A DNA stretch of 64,000 nucleotides from Chromera velia (GCA_018398765.1 JAHBMJ010001328.1:27501-91500); one strand, 5' to 3'. Numbered from the stretch's first letter, positions 33,160-44,079 are shown. Notes: generated by a model not told the origin, from the sequence alone. A program made the numbers and translations.

Positions 33160-33895
33160 TAGACTTATAAGCACTGTTAGTTTGAACGTCTAATTCTTTA
33201 TTCTTCACAAGCAATTAACCTCCAAAGTTTAACGAAAATTCGTAATTTAGTTTTCTTAGCTCTAGTTCTTAGCTATTCTAAATAATTTTAGTTTACATAC
33301 TTCAAATTCTAAGTTACTTTAAATTACTCAAAATTACTAATTAAGTATAATTAAGCTATAAACCAGAAGCTAAATTACTTTAAATTACTTCTACAATTAC
33401 TTTAAAGTACTCATTTAAATTACTTAAACTTGTAAGGTAAAAACTAGGGTAAAAAATTCTATTTAGTAATTCAAATTTTATTATTCAAATTGATTGATGG
33501 CACGGCACCCCACGGTTTTTCAAAAGTTCAAGTTTTTTAAAAGTCTACTTTCTTTCAAAAAAGTTGCAAAAGTCCGCTTACTACTTCAGAGGCTTACAAC
33601 ATTAGATATTATACATGCATAAAATGTAAACAGCATTTCAACCCTGATCTGCAAATTGGGCAATGCAAGAAGAAAATAACTGTAGGTGAGCCAGGCTTTT
33701 TGCCTGAAGCTGCCACCGTAAACAGTGACATAAATCATGAATGAATCAAGCATTTCTGCCCTGATCTGAAGATCGGGCAATGCTGCGCAAAAACACGATT
33801 CAAAGAAACATGCATTATACATTTATTCATGTATCAATCAACATACAACTTCTTCCCCCTTTCTCTTTCTGTCTAGCTCTCTGTCTTAAACATTT
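33160..33895 (-). repeat. Dispersed repeat, copy B, with paired GATC hairpins
   Basis: About 735 bp match the reverse complement of 42845-43580 over nearly their whole length. The edges are TATAGACTTATAAGCACTG on one side and CTTTCTGTCTAGCTCTCTGT on the other. The copy contains two hairpin-like blocks (CTGATCTGCAAATTGGGCAA at about 33642 and CTGATCTGAAGATCGGGCAA at about 33762) and an AT-rich ATTACTTTAAATTACTT segment. It has no open frame. Confidence 0.75.
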
Positions 33896-33905
33896 TCTTC
33901 CTTTT

Positions 33906-34849
33906 TCACTCTCTGTGCTCCAGCTCGCCGCCCACTTCTGCGCCCTCCTCAGCCAACCAGTTTGTCATCATGAGAAATGGGACAGGGAGAGCCTCTATAG
34001 GGGGGAGGGCGACGCCGCCAAAAGCTACGGACGCATCTTTGAGAGGCGCCCAGCCCTGAGCAAGCTGCAGGGAGACAGCCAGAGACAGGTTGCGTTCCAG
34101 AGTTGATGCAAAGTACCTGCGCAGCACTCTCTTCCTCCAACCCTGCCTCTTTGCTTGCTCTAAGGCATCATCAAAGACCACCCCTCTCGGGAGAAGATCT
34201 CCCAGGCCCGTTAACCCTTCAATTCCGGAGTGTTGTCTCTCTCTTACAAATTCAGCAAATTTTTTTGAGGACTCACGCGCCAGAGGAGCGGCCATCGGCC
34301 CGTCAGAGTCTACCAGGGAGGCCCGGCGAGCAGCTCTCTTCTTCAATCTTTCCTTGATCATCTGCTGGAAATACAAATCTTTTTCCTTTCTCTCCCTCTG
34401 GTGCCGAACCGCGGTGTCTCTCTGCTCTTTTTTCTTTTCCTCCCTCTGTGCTTCCCTCTACTTCTTCTCGTTCTCTCTCTTTTCCTGTCTCTTTCTCTTT
34501 CTCTCTTTGTACAGTTTGGAAGGGGTCTTTCTGTCCCCCCTCCAACCAGCAACAACACCTACAGCAACAGCAGCTGCGCCAAGTGCAGCAGAAGAGAGGT
34601 CCGCCGCCCCCATTCCCCCCCCTGCCTGTGCTGCCACCGGAGAAATCAGGCACAGCGCAGCGCACCCGAGGAGCGCCTAACTTCTAGGTGTTTTCCTTCG
34701 AGAGATATATGATGGCAGAGAAGGACCCCTGTCAGACAGCACAGCAACACAACAGTGCCTGCAATCAACCAATCAAGCATGCAGGCAGAACACAAGGGTG
34801 AGATTATTGTGAGCACACATCCAGTGAGAAGGGAGACCTCACGCGCCAC
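33906..34849 (-). CDS. Unknown secreted or organellar protein with signal peptide
   Basis: The exon 34364-33906 encodes a protein-like C-terminus with RKRVLRRYFASTLERNLSLA and VALPPIEALPVPFLMM, ending at TGA. Upstream, 34676-34563 encodes a hydrophobic LLGCAALCLISPVAAQA segment. A 12-bp first exon (34849-34838, MARE, donor GAG/GTCTCC) joined in phase 0 to the acceptor TTAG at 34677 gives a good signal peptide. The frame from 34676 to 33906 is continuous except for one TAG at 34460-34458. That stop is removed by a phase-0 intron 34562-34365 (GTAGGT...TTCCAG, 198 bp). It is also removed by a 42-bp segment (GTAGAG...AGAG) that would retain a membrane helix (AALGAAAVAVGVVAGW) and a charged helix. 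I prefer a spliced gene to a pseudogene. No family is recognised. Confidence 0.5.
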
Positions 34850-35824
34850 CTGTATGAACAGTACACTGAAGATCGGGTTAAAATCTGCATCTTCAGAACG
34901 TTTGAGTGTTGTGTGTGAGGTATGTATGTGAGCTGTATGATGCGTGCATCTCTATCTCTTGAGTGAGCAAATGCGTAAGTCTGCATGCTGTCAATTGTCC
35001 ACAGTGACTAGACGTCTATCTGTCGGCCTCAACAGGTCTCTTTGACTGTGTTTCGTACATGGAGAGAAAAAAAAGAAGAAAAGAGGTCCTGGACGGAAGG
35101 AGAACTTTGCTTCACTTAATTCACTCACTGCCTTCAGTGGTGGTGATGGAGATTCTCGAGCGCATATCCATCCATCCGTCGGAGTCGTTGGCTCCATAAG
35201 AATACACACACACACAGTCATTGCCACATAATTTGAGTACTTTTTCTCTCCATTCAATATACATGAGGGCACACTGGCGCAAAGAGAAGGAGAAAATGGA
35301 AGAAACCATTCTCTTTGTCCGAGTCCCAACCGAGCTACATCATCCCACTCCAACCGAATTAAGGCCAGACCAACTTACCAACCTGTCAACGTAAGCCCAG
35401 TAGATACAGTTCATCATGTCAGTGTAGAGCTTTGCCATCCAGGGCATGGCGATATCGAAGAAGAGTATCTCGACTATCGGGCAGTTGATGGGCTTGCCAT
35501 CATCGAGACTTACACCGATTCTAGCTGCCTTGCTCTCCTTCTTCAGCTCCTTATAGAGGAGATCGCCATGGCTTTTGCACTTGCCACTATTTTGGCACAC
35601 CAGGAGAAGCTTCACCATATTGTATGGGGCACCGAAGAACTGTATACACCAAAAAAACTAAGCACAACCACAAGAAAATCCTTGCAAGCTGACAATTGAT
35701 CGATTCGGAAGGATAATGATCGATTACAGATGGAAGACATGCAAGGGACGTCGTAGTCAGTATGGGGAAGAAGGTAGTGGCCCGAAAATTTATCGATAAA
35801 ACGGACACAGAGAGAAACCCAGAC

Positions 35825-35880
35825 ACACATACATACACACACACACACACATACACATACACACACACATATATATACAC

Positions 35881-35913
<33 letters not shown>

Positions 35914-36314
35914 AAGAAAGAGAGACAAAGAGTAAGTGAAAGAGAAAGGGAGAGAAAGAAAGATAGAGAGAGAGAAAGAGAGAGAGAGAGAGAGGGAGAG
36001 AGAAAGAGAGAGAGAGAGGGAGAGAGAGAGAAAGAAAAAGTGAAAGAGAGAGTGAAAAGGAGAAGAAGAAGAAGAAGAAGAAGGAGGAGGAGGAGGAGGA
36101 GTCTGAGAAGGAGAAGAAGAAAGAGAAGAAGAAGGAGCAGGAGCAGGAGCAGGAGCACGAGAAGGAGAAGGAGAAGGAGAAAGAGAAGAAGAAGGAGGAG
36201 GAGAAGAAGAAGGAGGAGGAGAAGAAGAAGAAGAAGAAGAAGAAGAAGAAAAAATGGAAAGAAAGAAGGAGAGGGAGAGGGAGAGGGAGAGCAAGAGCGA
36301 GAGAGAGAGAGAGC

Positions 36315-36355
<41 letters not shown>

Positions 36356-36400
36356 AGAGAGAGAGAGAGAGGCAGACAGACAAACAGATAAACAGATAGA
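35825..36400. repeat. Polypurine tract: (CA)n, (GA)n, (GAA)n, (GGA)n
   Basis: Nearly 550 bp of uninterrupted purines on the plus strand (GAGA, GAAGAA, GGAGGA, GAGCAG) preceded by (CA)n. It fills intron 3 of the formate-lyase pseudogene. It can form triplex DNA, and it generates spurious Arg/Glu- or Ser/Leu-rich open frames. Confidence 0.9.
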
Positions 36401-36919
36401 GAGACGGAGAGACAAGACAGACTTGCATGTCCTTCTCGATCCTCATGGCAGAGACGCAGCACGCGGTATCGTAATCATCTCCGATTCGGAAGAGAGGTCT
36501 CATTAGATCGTCGTTCTCGCACTAGATCGACAGGTCCGCACAGTAAGTCTTGAAGTGGTCTGACAGAGCTTGGTTCCAGAGAACTGTTATGTTGGGCTCA
36601 GGGGCAGGTCCCAGGTTGGTCAGGGAGTGAAGGAATCTGAAAGAAAGAAAGGTGGAGAGATAGACGTCTTCTAAGACCAGCCTGAGGGAGCATCTAGTTA
36701 GCCTGTTCTTTCCTTTCATTGGGGCTTTTTTGTGTCTTTATCAGTCACGTTCACTTTGTTTGCTTGCTTTCATCTATTATTGGCAGACTTGAACGCACGC
36801 TGAGGTCGTGTAGTCAGTCAGAGATCAAACACTTGCAAAAGCCATCTGGAGATACCATCGATCTCCCCTTCAGTTTCTCATATACAATCCCTTTCACACC
36901 TCTCCATAAACATGGTTCA

Positions 36920-37076
36920 TACAGAGACACAGACAGACAAACAGACAGGCATTTAGACAGATAGACAGGCAGGCAAACAGACAGACAAATAGACAGACAG
37001 ACAGGCAAACAGATAGGCAAACAGGCAGGCAGGTAGACAGACAGACAGACAGACAGGTAGGTAGACAGGCAGAACC
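36920..37076. repeat. (CAGA)n microsatellite in formate-lyase intron
   Basis: Imperfect CAGA, CAAA and CAGG tetranucleotides, about 150 bp, lying in the intron between exons 2 and 3 of the formate-lyase pseudogene. Confidence 0.85.
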
Positions 37077-38457
37077 CGACATAGGGACTCACGCAGGAAG
37101 TGGGCCCTCCATCGTACCTGTAAGAGGTCTTTGTGACCATGGACTTGGCTCGGTCACCATCCTTTGAGGAACTCCCAAGAATGAGAGTTGTCCAGACCGG
37201 GTCTCTAGAAAAGAGGGCATTATACTCCGGCATCCTCAGATGACGAATCATACAGAGCTCGATCATCAAGTTGTCAATCACCTCCTGTAGATCCGTCTCC
37301 ATCGCACGCCCGGAAGCGAGATCGTATTCGGCGTACACATCGAGGAACACGTCCCATCTGCACATTTGCATGCAGGATGCATCAGCAGTCTTGTTTCATT
37401 TCTTTTGCCTTTTTTGAGAGATACTCTGCTTCGGTTGTGTATCACTCAGAGCAGTTATGCTGTCAATGAGAGAAGTCATACGGGGAAACACAGATAAAGG
37501 TGTGCACGCTAAAGAGAGAGAGTTTAGATTATTTTAAGACTCAGTCGATCCCACTTGAAACCCTGTTTCTGTTTCCCAGAAGGCGATTCCAAGCTCATCA
37601 TTTACTGCAAAGGGAACCGTCAAGCACATGCAGACCATAGCGTCATCCTTCAGGTAAGGCAAAGAATTTTCTTTCGATTTATAAGCTCTATATGTAAATC
37701 AGCTCTCTCCTTGCAGTTTTTTGACTAAGCAGTCACTGAATTTATTGAGGCAATAAACAGACCTGGAGTAGTCATCCGAAAAACCTGTGAGCACGTATAC
37801 GTATCTGGCCTTTCGGATTGCAAGTGTGTAGATAGAGAAGAGAGCGTTGTTTTGGTTCTCCGAGTGATTTTCGTAGACATCCACTATACTAGGGTTAGCC
37901 CGACAGCCATAGGCCCTCAGGGCTGCTGCAACCATTCTTACACCTCCTCTGGGAGTGTTAGTCTGAAGACCTTTAATGGTATCTTCCTTAGGAGAGAGAA
38001 CATATCCGGACTTTAAGGACCAGATAGAAGAAACTGTCTGTGCATCAGCATTGAGAATACCACCAGCCCCGGCTTCCTTCTTTCCAAGTTCCTTGACTTG
38101 TACATACGACTTCTTTGGGCACGTTACAGTGGGTGCCAGGAAGTTAGCGGCTCCGTCAAAGGGTTGGAAGTACTTGTTAATAAACTCAGTAGTATCAACG
38201 TCTCTTGAAGCGGGCTTGAAATGTGGCACCGCGTCGCATCCGTGTCTTTTCAATAGGTCAGCGTAGTGTTTGTGGATATTCTTTGTGACTGGGGGGTCAT
38301 TTGCGTAAGGTGAGAGCGGAGATGTCTTACCTGCACAAAAGTACAGAGCAATGATGCTTGCAACAACGATGGCCTTGACAGACACCATCGTCCAATAAGC
38401 AGAGTTAAGAGTTTGGGAGCTTCCAGTTTTTCCTCTTGCAAACGATGTTTGGCTCAT

Positions 38458-39735
38458 ATAGCTAACTTGAGATGAGATGTAGCAAGAAGTACTGTGTCAA
38501 TGTGAAACTCATATACTTTACTGCCTGCACGCATATATATATATATCCTCCTTTAAATTGGTTGACCTGAGTGCACGCATACATGCAACGTTCATTCACG
38601 TTTATTCGTGCTTCACGCGTGCAAAAAAGGCCGCGCGTATATATATACCGTATATTTTACCATACTTTGCCTACCGGAGTAACGTTTCGGGTCCTCCACC
38701 TAAACATACAAAATTTGAAAAGGCTCCAAATAAATCCATGTAAAGAACCTGCCCAAAAGTGAGGGGGCACTCATGCATTACAGCCTACAAGAAGCGTGCA
38801 CTGCCTCAATCACAGCTCAGGATTCCTCAATCTAACCTAAAGAGAGAAAAGAGTCGTCAGCCTCCCGGGTAGACAGTCTGGTGGGTCCCCTACAGAAAGA
38901 GGAAAGCGACACACATGGACAGAGGGGCATGCAGGGAGACGGATGGGCAAATCTTTTAGTTCTTATCACTCCAATAAAAATTTGATGGAAAAGGTTGTTC
39001 TATGGACCCCCCCAACCCCAAAAATGTAATCAACAACTTTGGAGACCCCCATTTGGTCACTTCAGCTCTGACCCAAGATCTGCCCCTGCCTCGACTTTGC
39101 ACGATCTCTCCAGCCAGAAAAGAGACGGCAGACAAATGCATGCACGGGCGGCCCCGGAAGGCAGTGTGAAAGTGGGCAAAGTATGGGTGAATCTGGTATA
39201 TATGCTCTTTTTCCTACAATTAGCATTGGTTTGCGCCGTGGGCCCATTTGTTCAAGGCACTCATCTTTCGTGAATTAAATTATATAATTAAATCCGCGCA
39301 ATACAGTAAGGGCATGGAGAGTGTGCTCCATGGTCCTGCCATTCGATCGACTAAATCTGAACAAATTAATATTCGGCTCGCTCTGTATTGGAACATTGAA
39401 GTTTCCAATACAGAGATATGCGAATTAAATAAATTGAATTAATTTCGGCCGCATGCGCATGCACGCGTTGAAATCCGGAAATTCGCATAACGTACGTTCG
39501 GCCATGCAGTTTGAATGCTGAAGCCCAAGCTAGCACGAACAGACCCTACACAGTGGACTCTCACTCTGATTCACTCTCTGAGTCTGTTGAAACCGACTAA
39601 GAGAAATCTCTTTCTGCTGTGTGTGCGCTTGCGTCAAACTCTCTTTTGCTGCTTGGCAATTTGCTTCTTTTCGTGAGTCGCTTAAATTTATCAAGTTACT
39701 CGACCAGCTTGTAAAGCTATACACATCGATCCAAG
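38458..39735. other. Spacer between divergent genes, no gene seen
   Basis: The first 200 bases are AT-rich with CACGC-like and TATATA motifs. Bases 38760-39140 are more balanced, and 39260-39500 are AT-rich with TGCATGC and CATGCGCATGCACGCG palindromes. Short frames are present, but none shows splice support. Promoters of the formate-lyase-like gene (minus) and the helical-protein gene (plus) are expected here. Confidence 0.4.
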
Positions 39736-42630
39736 ATGTCTTCCTCACTTGTTCGTCGTATCGACAAGAAGGCCAACGAATGCTATGAGGGAATTCAGAC
39801 CTCTATTCCGCTGGTGCGCACACTGAAGACCTTGTTCATCCCGACTGTGGTGAGGAAGACCTTGCGAGCCGTGAAGACTGGCTGCGTGAAAGTGCTCTCT
39901 GATGCGGAGACCTGGATGAAGGCAAAGGTCTGTTTCTAATCCAATTGGCGCGCCGACTTGAAAATTTCCCTTTCAACTGACCCCTTTTAATTCATAGTTG
40001 GAAAAATTTCACCCTTCGTGCATTATCTGACTGCAGGCTCTGACAGAGGAGCAACAGGAGAGACTCCTTGCCAAGGGTAGGTCAGACACTTTTTGCCATC
40101 ATGTGTTGTTTGAGCTTGCATTTTGCCCACCCAGCAAAATGGAACTTTGAAGCTCAGTTGACCATCGCTGTCAGGTTTGTGAGGCTCGTTCTTGATTTGA
40201 GGAAGAAATAGGGGGCAAAGAGCAGTAACTGTTGCCACCAATTTTGGTCCAGTCCTTTCGCGTCCAGTTCTTCCCTCCTGCTCGCGTCTGCTCGTTGAGC
40301 CCCTCCATTGCTTTCTCTGCCCGTCTGGCGCCCCTTTACCCTCATTGACCCACTGCGTCTGTATCTTGTTGTTTTCCCGAAACGCTGTGCACTTCTCTCT
40401 GAAGAGAGTCGGGTTGCACGTGCTTACCCCTGCCTTCTCTCCCTCTCTCCCCTTCTTTTTTCTGCAGTCATCTCTCTGTGGGTTGACAACACTAACGAGG
40501 ACCCCTACGTCGCCTTCCAGCGCCTTCAAAAAGACCTCGAGAAGGCCTACAAGGAGAGCTTCGTGCAGCCAGTACACGAGTCAGTCAGCCAGCCAGTCAG
40601 CAAACTAGTCACCAAAGACACCCACCCTTTCCTGCTGTCAGCAATGATGGTTTCAATGTCGCTTTGTCCGCTACCAAACAAACCGAGAAAACTGATTTCC
40701 AAAGACAGGGCAACGCTGAAGCTCCTCATTTAGTGCTGTACATTCCCTATGTCGCTCCATCCTCAGCTTTCGACTGCCGCTCCTGCCCCTTGCGTCTTCT
40801 CTCCCCTCTCCTCTCGTGATCCACCGTCCTCCTGTGTGATATCCTCTGGTTCCCCTCCTTTCCTTTCCAGTCTGTGTTTACGTTTGTGTCTGTACATATC
40901 GAGAGGTTAAAGCATGACTCTTCCTTCTGCTCTCCCTCCCTCCCTCCCTCCCTGTATCCCTTCCCTTCCTTCCTGCTTGCAGGATCAGAGCGACATACCA
41001 AGAGTACGCTGGCAGAGGCCCGATCACCCGAGGCTGGAAGGTGACGCAGCAAGCAGGTGTTCAGGTCATCTCTATGGGAAGGCTCGCATGTGGGGGTGTC
41101 AAGGTGAGTTTCTATCTTAACTCTCGTCGTTCTTTCATTCGCCTTTGCATACATGAGTTTACTTGACCATTGTGTAGTGTTGGAGGCAAGGGGCTCAATC
41201 AAAACTAGGCTGAAACTTTAAGGTTTCCTGGTTCTTTCTCTTTTCTCTTGTGCCGTCCGCGTCTCTGTGACTCACTGGATGGATGGATGGATGGATGGAT
41301 GGATAGATGGATAGATGGATAGATGGATAGATGGATAGATGGATGGATGGATGGATCGATGGAGAGATTTCGAGAACAGCACATTGGTTAATTGTCTTTT
41401 TCGTGTTGTGCTCGCGACTTCTCTCATGCATTGCATGACGGTATCCACCCTTCTCTCCACCTCTCATCTCTATCGCGTCTTCTTCCTTCTCTCTTCTTCC
41501 TGCAGGTTGTCATGAGCAACGGTGCGGTTGGAGTGTTCTCTGTCACAAAGGGGACCATCTCTCTTGCGGGCAAAGGTATCAAGGTCACCGCCTCCACCGC
41601 CCTCACGACCTCAAAGCACTTTGCCACCACTGCCCTCTGCACCACTAAGCAGGTGATTGCACACATCCCCAGAAACAAGCAGCAGCTCATGCTGCGTGCG
41701 AGCGAGGGCAGAGACCTAGCAGAAAAGTACGGAAACCTCGCGGCCGACAAATTCCTCGACACCGCAAAGTTCGTTGCCTCCAACTCTCCGAATTTCATCA
41801 AGACCACCCAGACAAACCAATACATCATCACCACGCCCACCGCAGAAATCAAGGTCACCGTGATGACCTTCGTGAAGGACGGCATCACATACTACGCAGG
41901 CATGATCAAGGACCCCAGAGGTACCCTGAATGCCTTCCTGACGACCTTCAAGACCCTGTACCGCCAGACTGCCACCCGAGCCCTGCAGGCCCTCCCAACC
42001 AGATCGGACCTCAGTGCCCTCCCCTCAACGGTCCGATCGACAGTCGCAGCCACACCCGCGTTCCTCAGACATAAGGTCACGACCACGTACGAAGTTGCCC
42101 TCCATCACTCCACGAAGGTCGAGGCCTTTGTCAGGTCCTCGATGGCGACCGTCCCGTTCCTGAAGGACTACTCAGACATCGAACTCTCCCAGGTGAGACA
42201 GTTCCTCATCCGACAGGCAGCACACAGCCTGAATGCAATCAAGAACCCCGTCGCCACCACCACTGCCATTGTCTCCTTCGCCAAGAGGGCAGGGGGGCAG
42301 GTGCTGTCGACTACGTCCTCCGCAGCCATCAACACAGCAGCAGCAGTAGCAGGCAAGGCAGTGGCAGTTGGTGAGGTGGTGGTCTCGAAGACCATTGGCA
42401 AGGAGCCTGCGAGGAGGACTGCGAAGAGAGCGATTCTCAAAGCCCAGAAGCTCTCCGAGAAGGTCGTCATGTACACCCCTGCCTACGTGAAGTCGGCAGC
42501 GGAGTCTGCAGTAAACAGGGTCAAGGGTGTGATCAAGTCCGTAGCGGGGGAGGGCACCCCGCAGGCTGCCATGGACTTCGCAGCACAGATCCTCATGATC
42601 TCGTGGATCATGGAGGCCAAGACAGACTGA
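39736..42630 (+). CDS. Ala/Thr/Lys-rich amphipathic helical protein, unknown function
   Basis: Exons: 39736-39927, 40037-40076, 40468 to about 40560, 40983-41103, 41506-42630. All junctions match in phase except exon 3 to exon 4. There the obvious donors (CCA/GTACAC, TCA/GTCAGC) are phase 0, while exon 4 needs phase 2; a donor at CT/GTCAGC near 40639 would fit. The N-terminus has VRRIDKKANECYEGIQTSIP. The long last exon repeats helix-forming, Ala/Thr/Val-rich segments such as TASTALTTSKHFATTALCTT and AVAGKAVAVGEVVVSKT with regularly placed lysines, around a small beta-like patch (TAEIKVTVMTFVKDG). There is no signal peptide or clear membrane helix. The pattern recalls proteins that coat lipid droplets or membranes, such as perilipins, but I see no diagnostic motif. 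Length is about 520-550 aa. Confidence 0.7.
41277..41358. repeat. (GGAT)n/(GATA)n microsatellite
   Basis: About 80 bp of GGATGGATAGATGGAT repeats in the last intron of the helical-protein gene. Confidence 0.9.
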
Positions 42631-42844
42631 AAGAGATGTTTAAATGCAGAAAGGGGGGGAGTTGCTGCTCTAGCTGTTGCTGTGTTGCGGGGTTTTGAAT
42701 TTTTAACCGTAGGCCATAATTCAGAGCCTGCGTCTCCTTTCTGTTTTGCTACCCACAGTGACTATCGAGACCTTCCGACTTGCATGTCTATTGGGGAGAA
42801 CGGGGGGGGGGAAAGAGAGAGACGGTCCATGATTCCACAGCAAG

Positions 42845-43580
42845 AGAGCTAGACAGAGAGCTAGACAGAAAGAGAAAGTGGGAAGAAGTTGCATGTTGAT
42901 TGATGCATGAATAAATGTATGATGCATGTTTGTTTGAATCGTGTCTTTACGCATTGTCCGATCTTCAGATCAGGGCAGAAATGCAGTGCATGACTCATTC
43001 ATGATTTATGTCACTGTTTATGGTGGCAGCTTCAGGCAAAAAGCCTAGCTCACCTACAGTCATTTTCCTTTTGTATTGCCCGATTTGCAGATCAGGGTTG
43101 AAATGCTGTTTACATTTTATGCATGTATAATATCTAATGTTGTAAGCCTCTGAAGTAGTAAGTGGACTTTTGCAACTTTTTTTAAAGAAATCAGACTTTC
43201 AAAAAACTTGAATTTTTGAAAAACCGTGGGGTGTCATCAATTAATTTAAATTACTAAATATAATTCTTTACCTTGCAAGTTTGACTAATTTAAATAAGTG
43301 GTTTAAAGTATTATAATTATAGAAGTAATTTAAAGTAATTCTAGAAGTAATTTAGAATCTAGCGTACTAGCTAGCTTCTAGGCTAGCTTATAGCTTAATT
43401 AGTAATTAATTTGACTAGTAATTTCCAATAATTTAAAGTAATTTAGAAAAGCCAAGAAAACTAAATTACCGTGACTGCCAGTGTAATTTTGGTTAAACTT
43501 TGGAGGTTAATTCTAGGGTCAATTTCTGGTGAACAATAAAGAATTAGACATTCAAACTGACAGTGCTTATAAGTCTATAC
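42845..43580 (+). repeat. Dispersed repeat, copy A, with paired GATC hairpins
   Basis: This is the inverted partner of 33160-33895. It contains CATTGTCCGATCTTCAGATC plus AGGGCAGAAATGC at about 42955, and ATTGCCCGATTTGCAGATCA plus GGGTTGAAATGC at about 43075, 118 bp apart. The AT-rich part has ATTTAAAGTAATT repeats and it ends in AGTGCTTATAAGTCTATA. No coding capacity is seen. It lies just after the helical-protein gene. Confidence 0.75.
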
Positions 43581-43609
43581 TACCTCCCTGACACTCAAGG
43601 CTACTTAAA

Positions 43610-44075
43610 ATTTTGTGCCGCTCAAAAATCTATTCTTGAAAGGCTGCGCCGCAGGTGCAGCCTATGTCTTAAAAAGCGGTGCCGCAAGCGTGGCCTATAT
43701 CTTAAAAAGCCATGGCGCTGCATGAAAGGCTTATATCTTAAAAAAGATGTTACATACACAGGAAGATGAGTTGCTAACAGGGAGGAAAGCCGAAGGAGGA
43801 ACAAATAACTTTCTGGATACGTACATAAATTCTGTCGGGAGCACTTCGTCTGGCGTGGAGGCCCACTCAGTGCTCCTCTTTGCATAAAAGTCAAACACGA
43901 CTGCGCGTTTCACCTCTTCTAACGGCGACCCTCCTTCAGTGACCCCCAAACTTCTTGTACACAGCTCTTCTTTCGCTTCCTCTCTCGTCAAGCCATCTAT
44001 GCCTACTTCTGCCGCCGCTCAAAAATCCTAAGTTAAAATTAAGTGCCGCTCAAAAATCCAATCTTAAAAAATATT
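43610..44075. repeat. Segment bounded by CCGCTCAAAAATC repeats, with internal short tandem units
   Basis: GTGCCGCTCAAAAATCTATTCTTG at 43615 is echoed at 44012 (CCGCCGCTCAAAAATCC) and at 44042 (GTGCCGCTCAAAAATCCAATC). Between 43640 and 43745 are three related units of the form GC-GCAG--GCCTATATCTTAAAAAG. The rest holds a protein-like minus-strand frame. Confidence 0.5.
43731..43991 (-). other. Orphan protein-like frame, possibly a captured exon
   Basis: An 86-codon frame with ATG encodes TREEAKEELCTRSLGVTEGG and then AVVFDFYAKRSTEWASTPDE, a composition typical of a real helical protein. No flanking exon is found on the same strand. It sits between CCGCTCAAAAATC repeats and ends in AT-rich sequence, so a gene fragment carried by a repeat is the likely reading. 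The function is not recognised. Confidence 0.3.
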
Positions 44076-44079
44076 TTCA

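Larger units (their letters stand above)
35379..38457 (-). pseudogene. Eroded pyruvate formate-lyase (formate C-acetyltransferase) gene
   Basis: Four phase-matched exons (38457-37763, 37357-37118, 36636-36423, 35639-35379) match PFL in order: [27 protein letters not shown], the [14 protein letters not shown] block, the active-site pair in TACCVSAM, and [12 protein letters not shown] cleaves pyruvate with CoA to acetyl-CoA and formate using a glycyl radical. This copy lacks several necessities. Exon 1 joins exon 2 in phase, skipping about 95 residues that include the GRGRIIGDYRR arginine region. An in-frame TAG (36524-36522) lies just before ENDDLMRP and the Cys-Cys pair. Nothing after 35379 resembles the C-terminal half with the glycyl-radical loop. 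The N-terminus carries a hydrophobic segment ([16 protein letters not shown]) that soluble PFL lacks. Intron 3 holds 570 bp of polypurine repeats. A pseudogene is most likely. The intact splice sites leave open a shortened paralogue with another role. Confidence 0.75.

Noticed and set aside
35121-35309. Further formate-lyase exon encoding YSYGANDSDGW
   Set aside because: The short YSY match to PFL is not supported by neighbouring residues.
36040-36399. 119-codon Arg/Glu-rich plus-strand frame
   Set aside because: It is a product of the polypurine tract in the formate-lyase intron, with no splice or composition support.
36522-36719. Independent small gene ending at the TAG
   Set aside because: The frame contains the PFL block NLGPAPEPN and continues as PFL after the stop, so it is an exon of the pseudogene.
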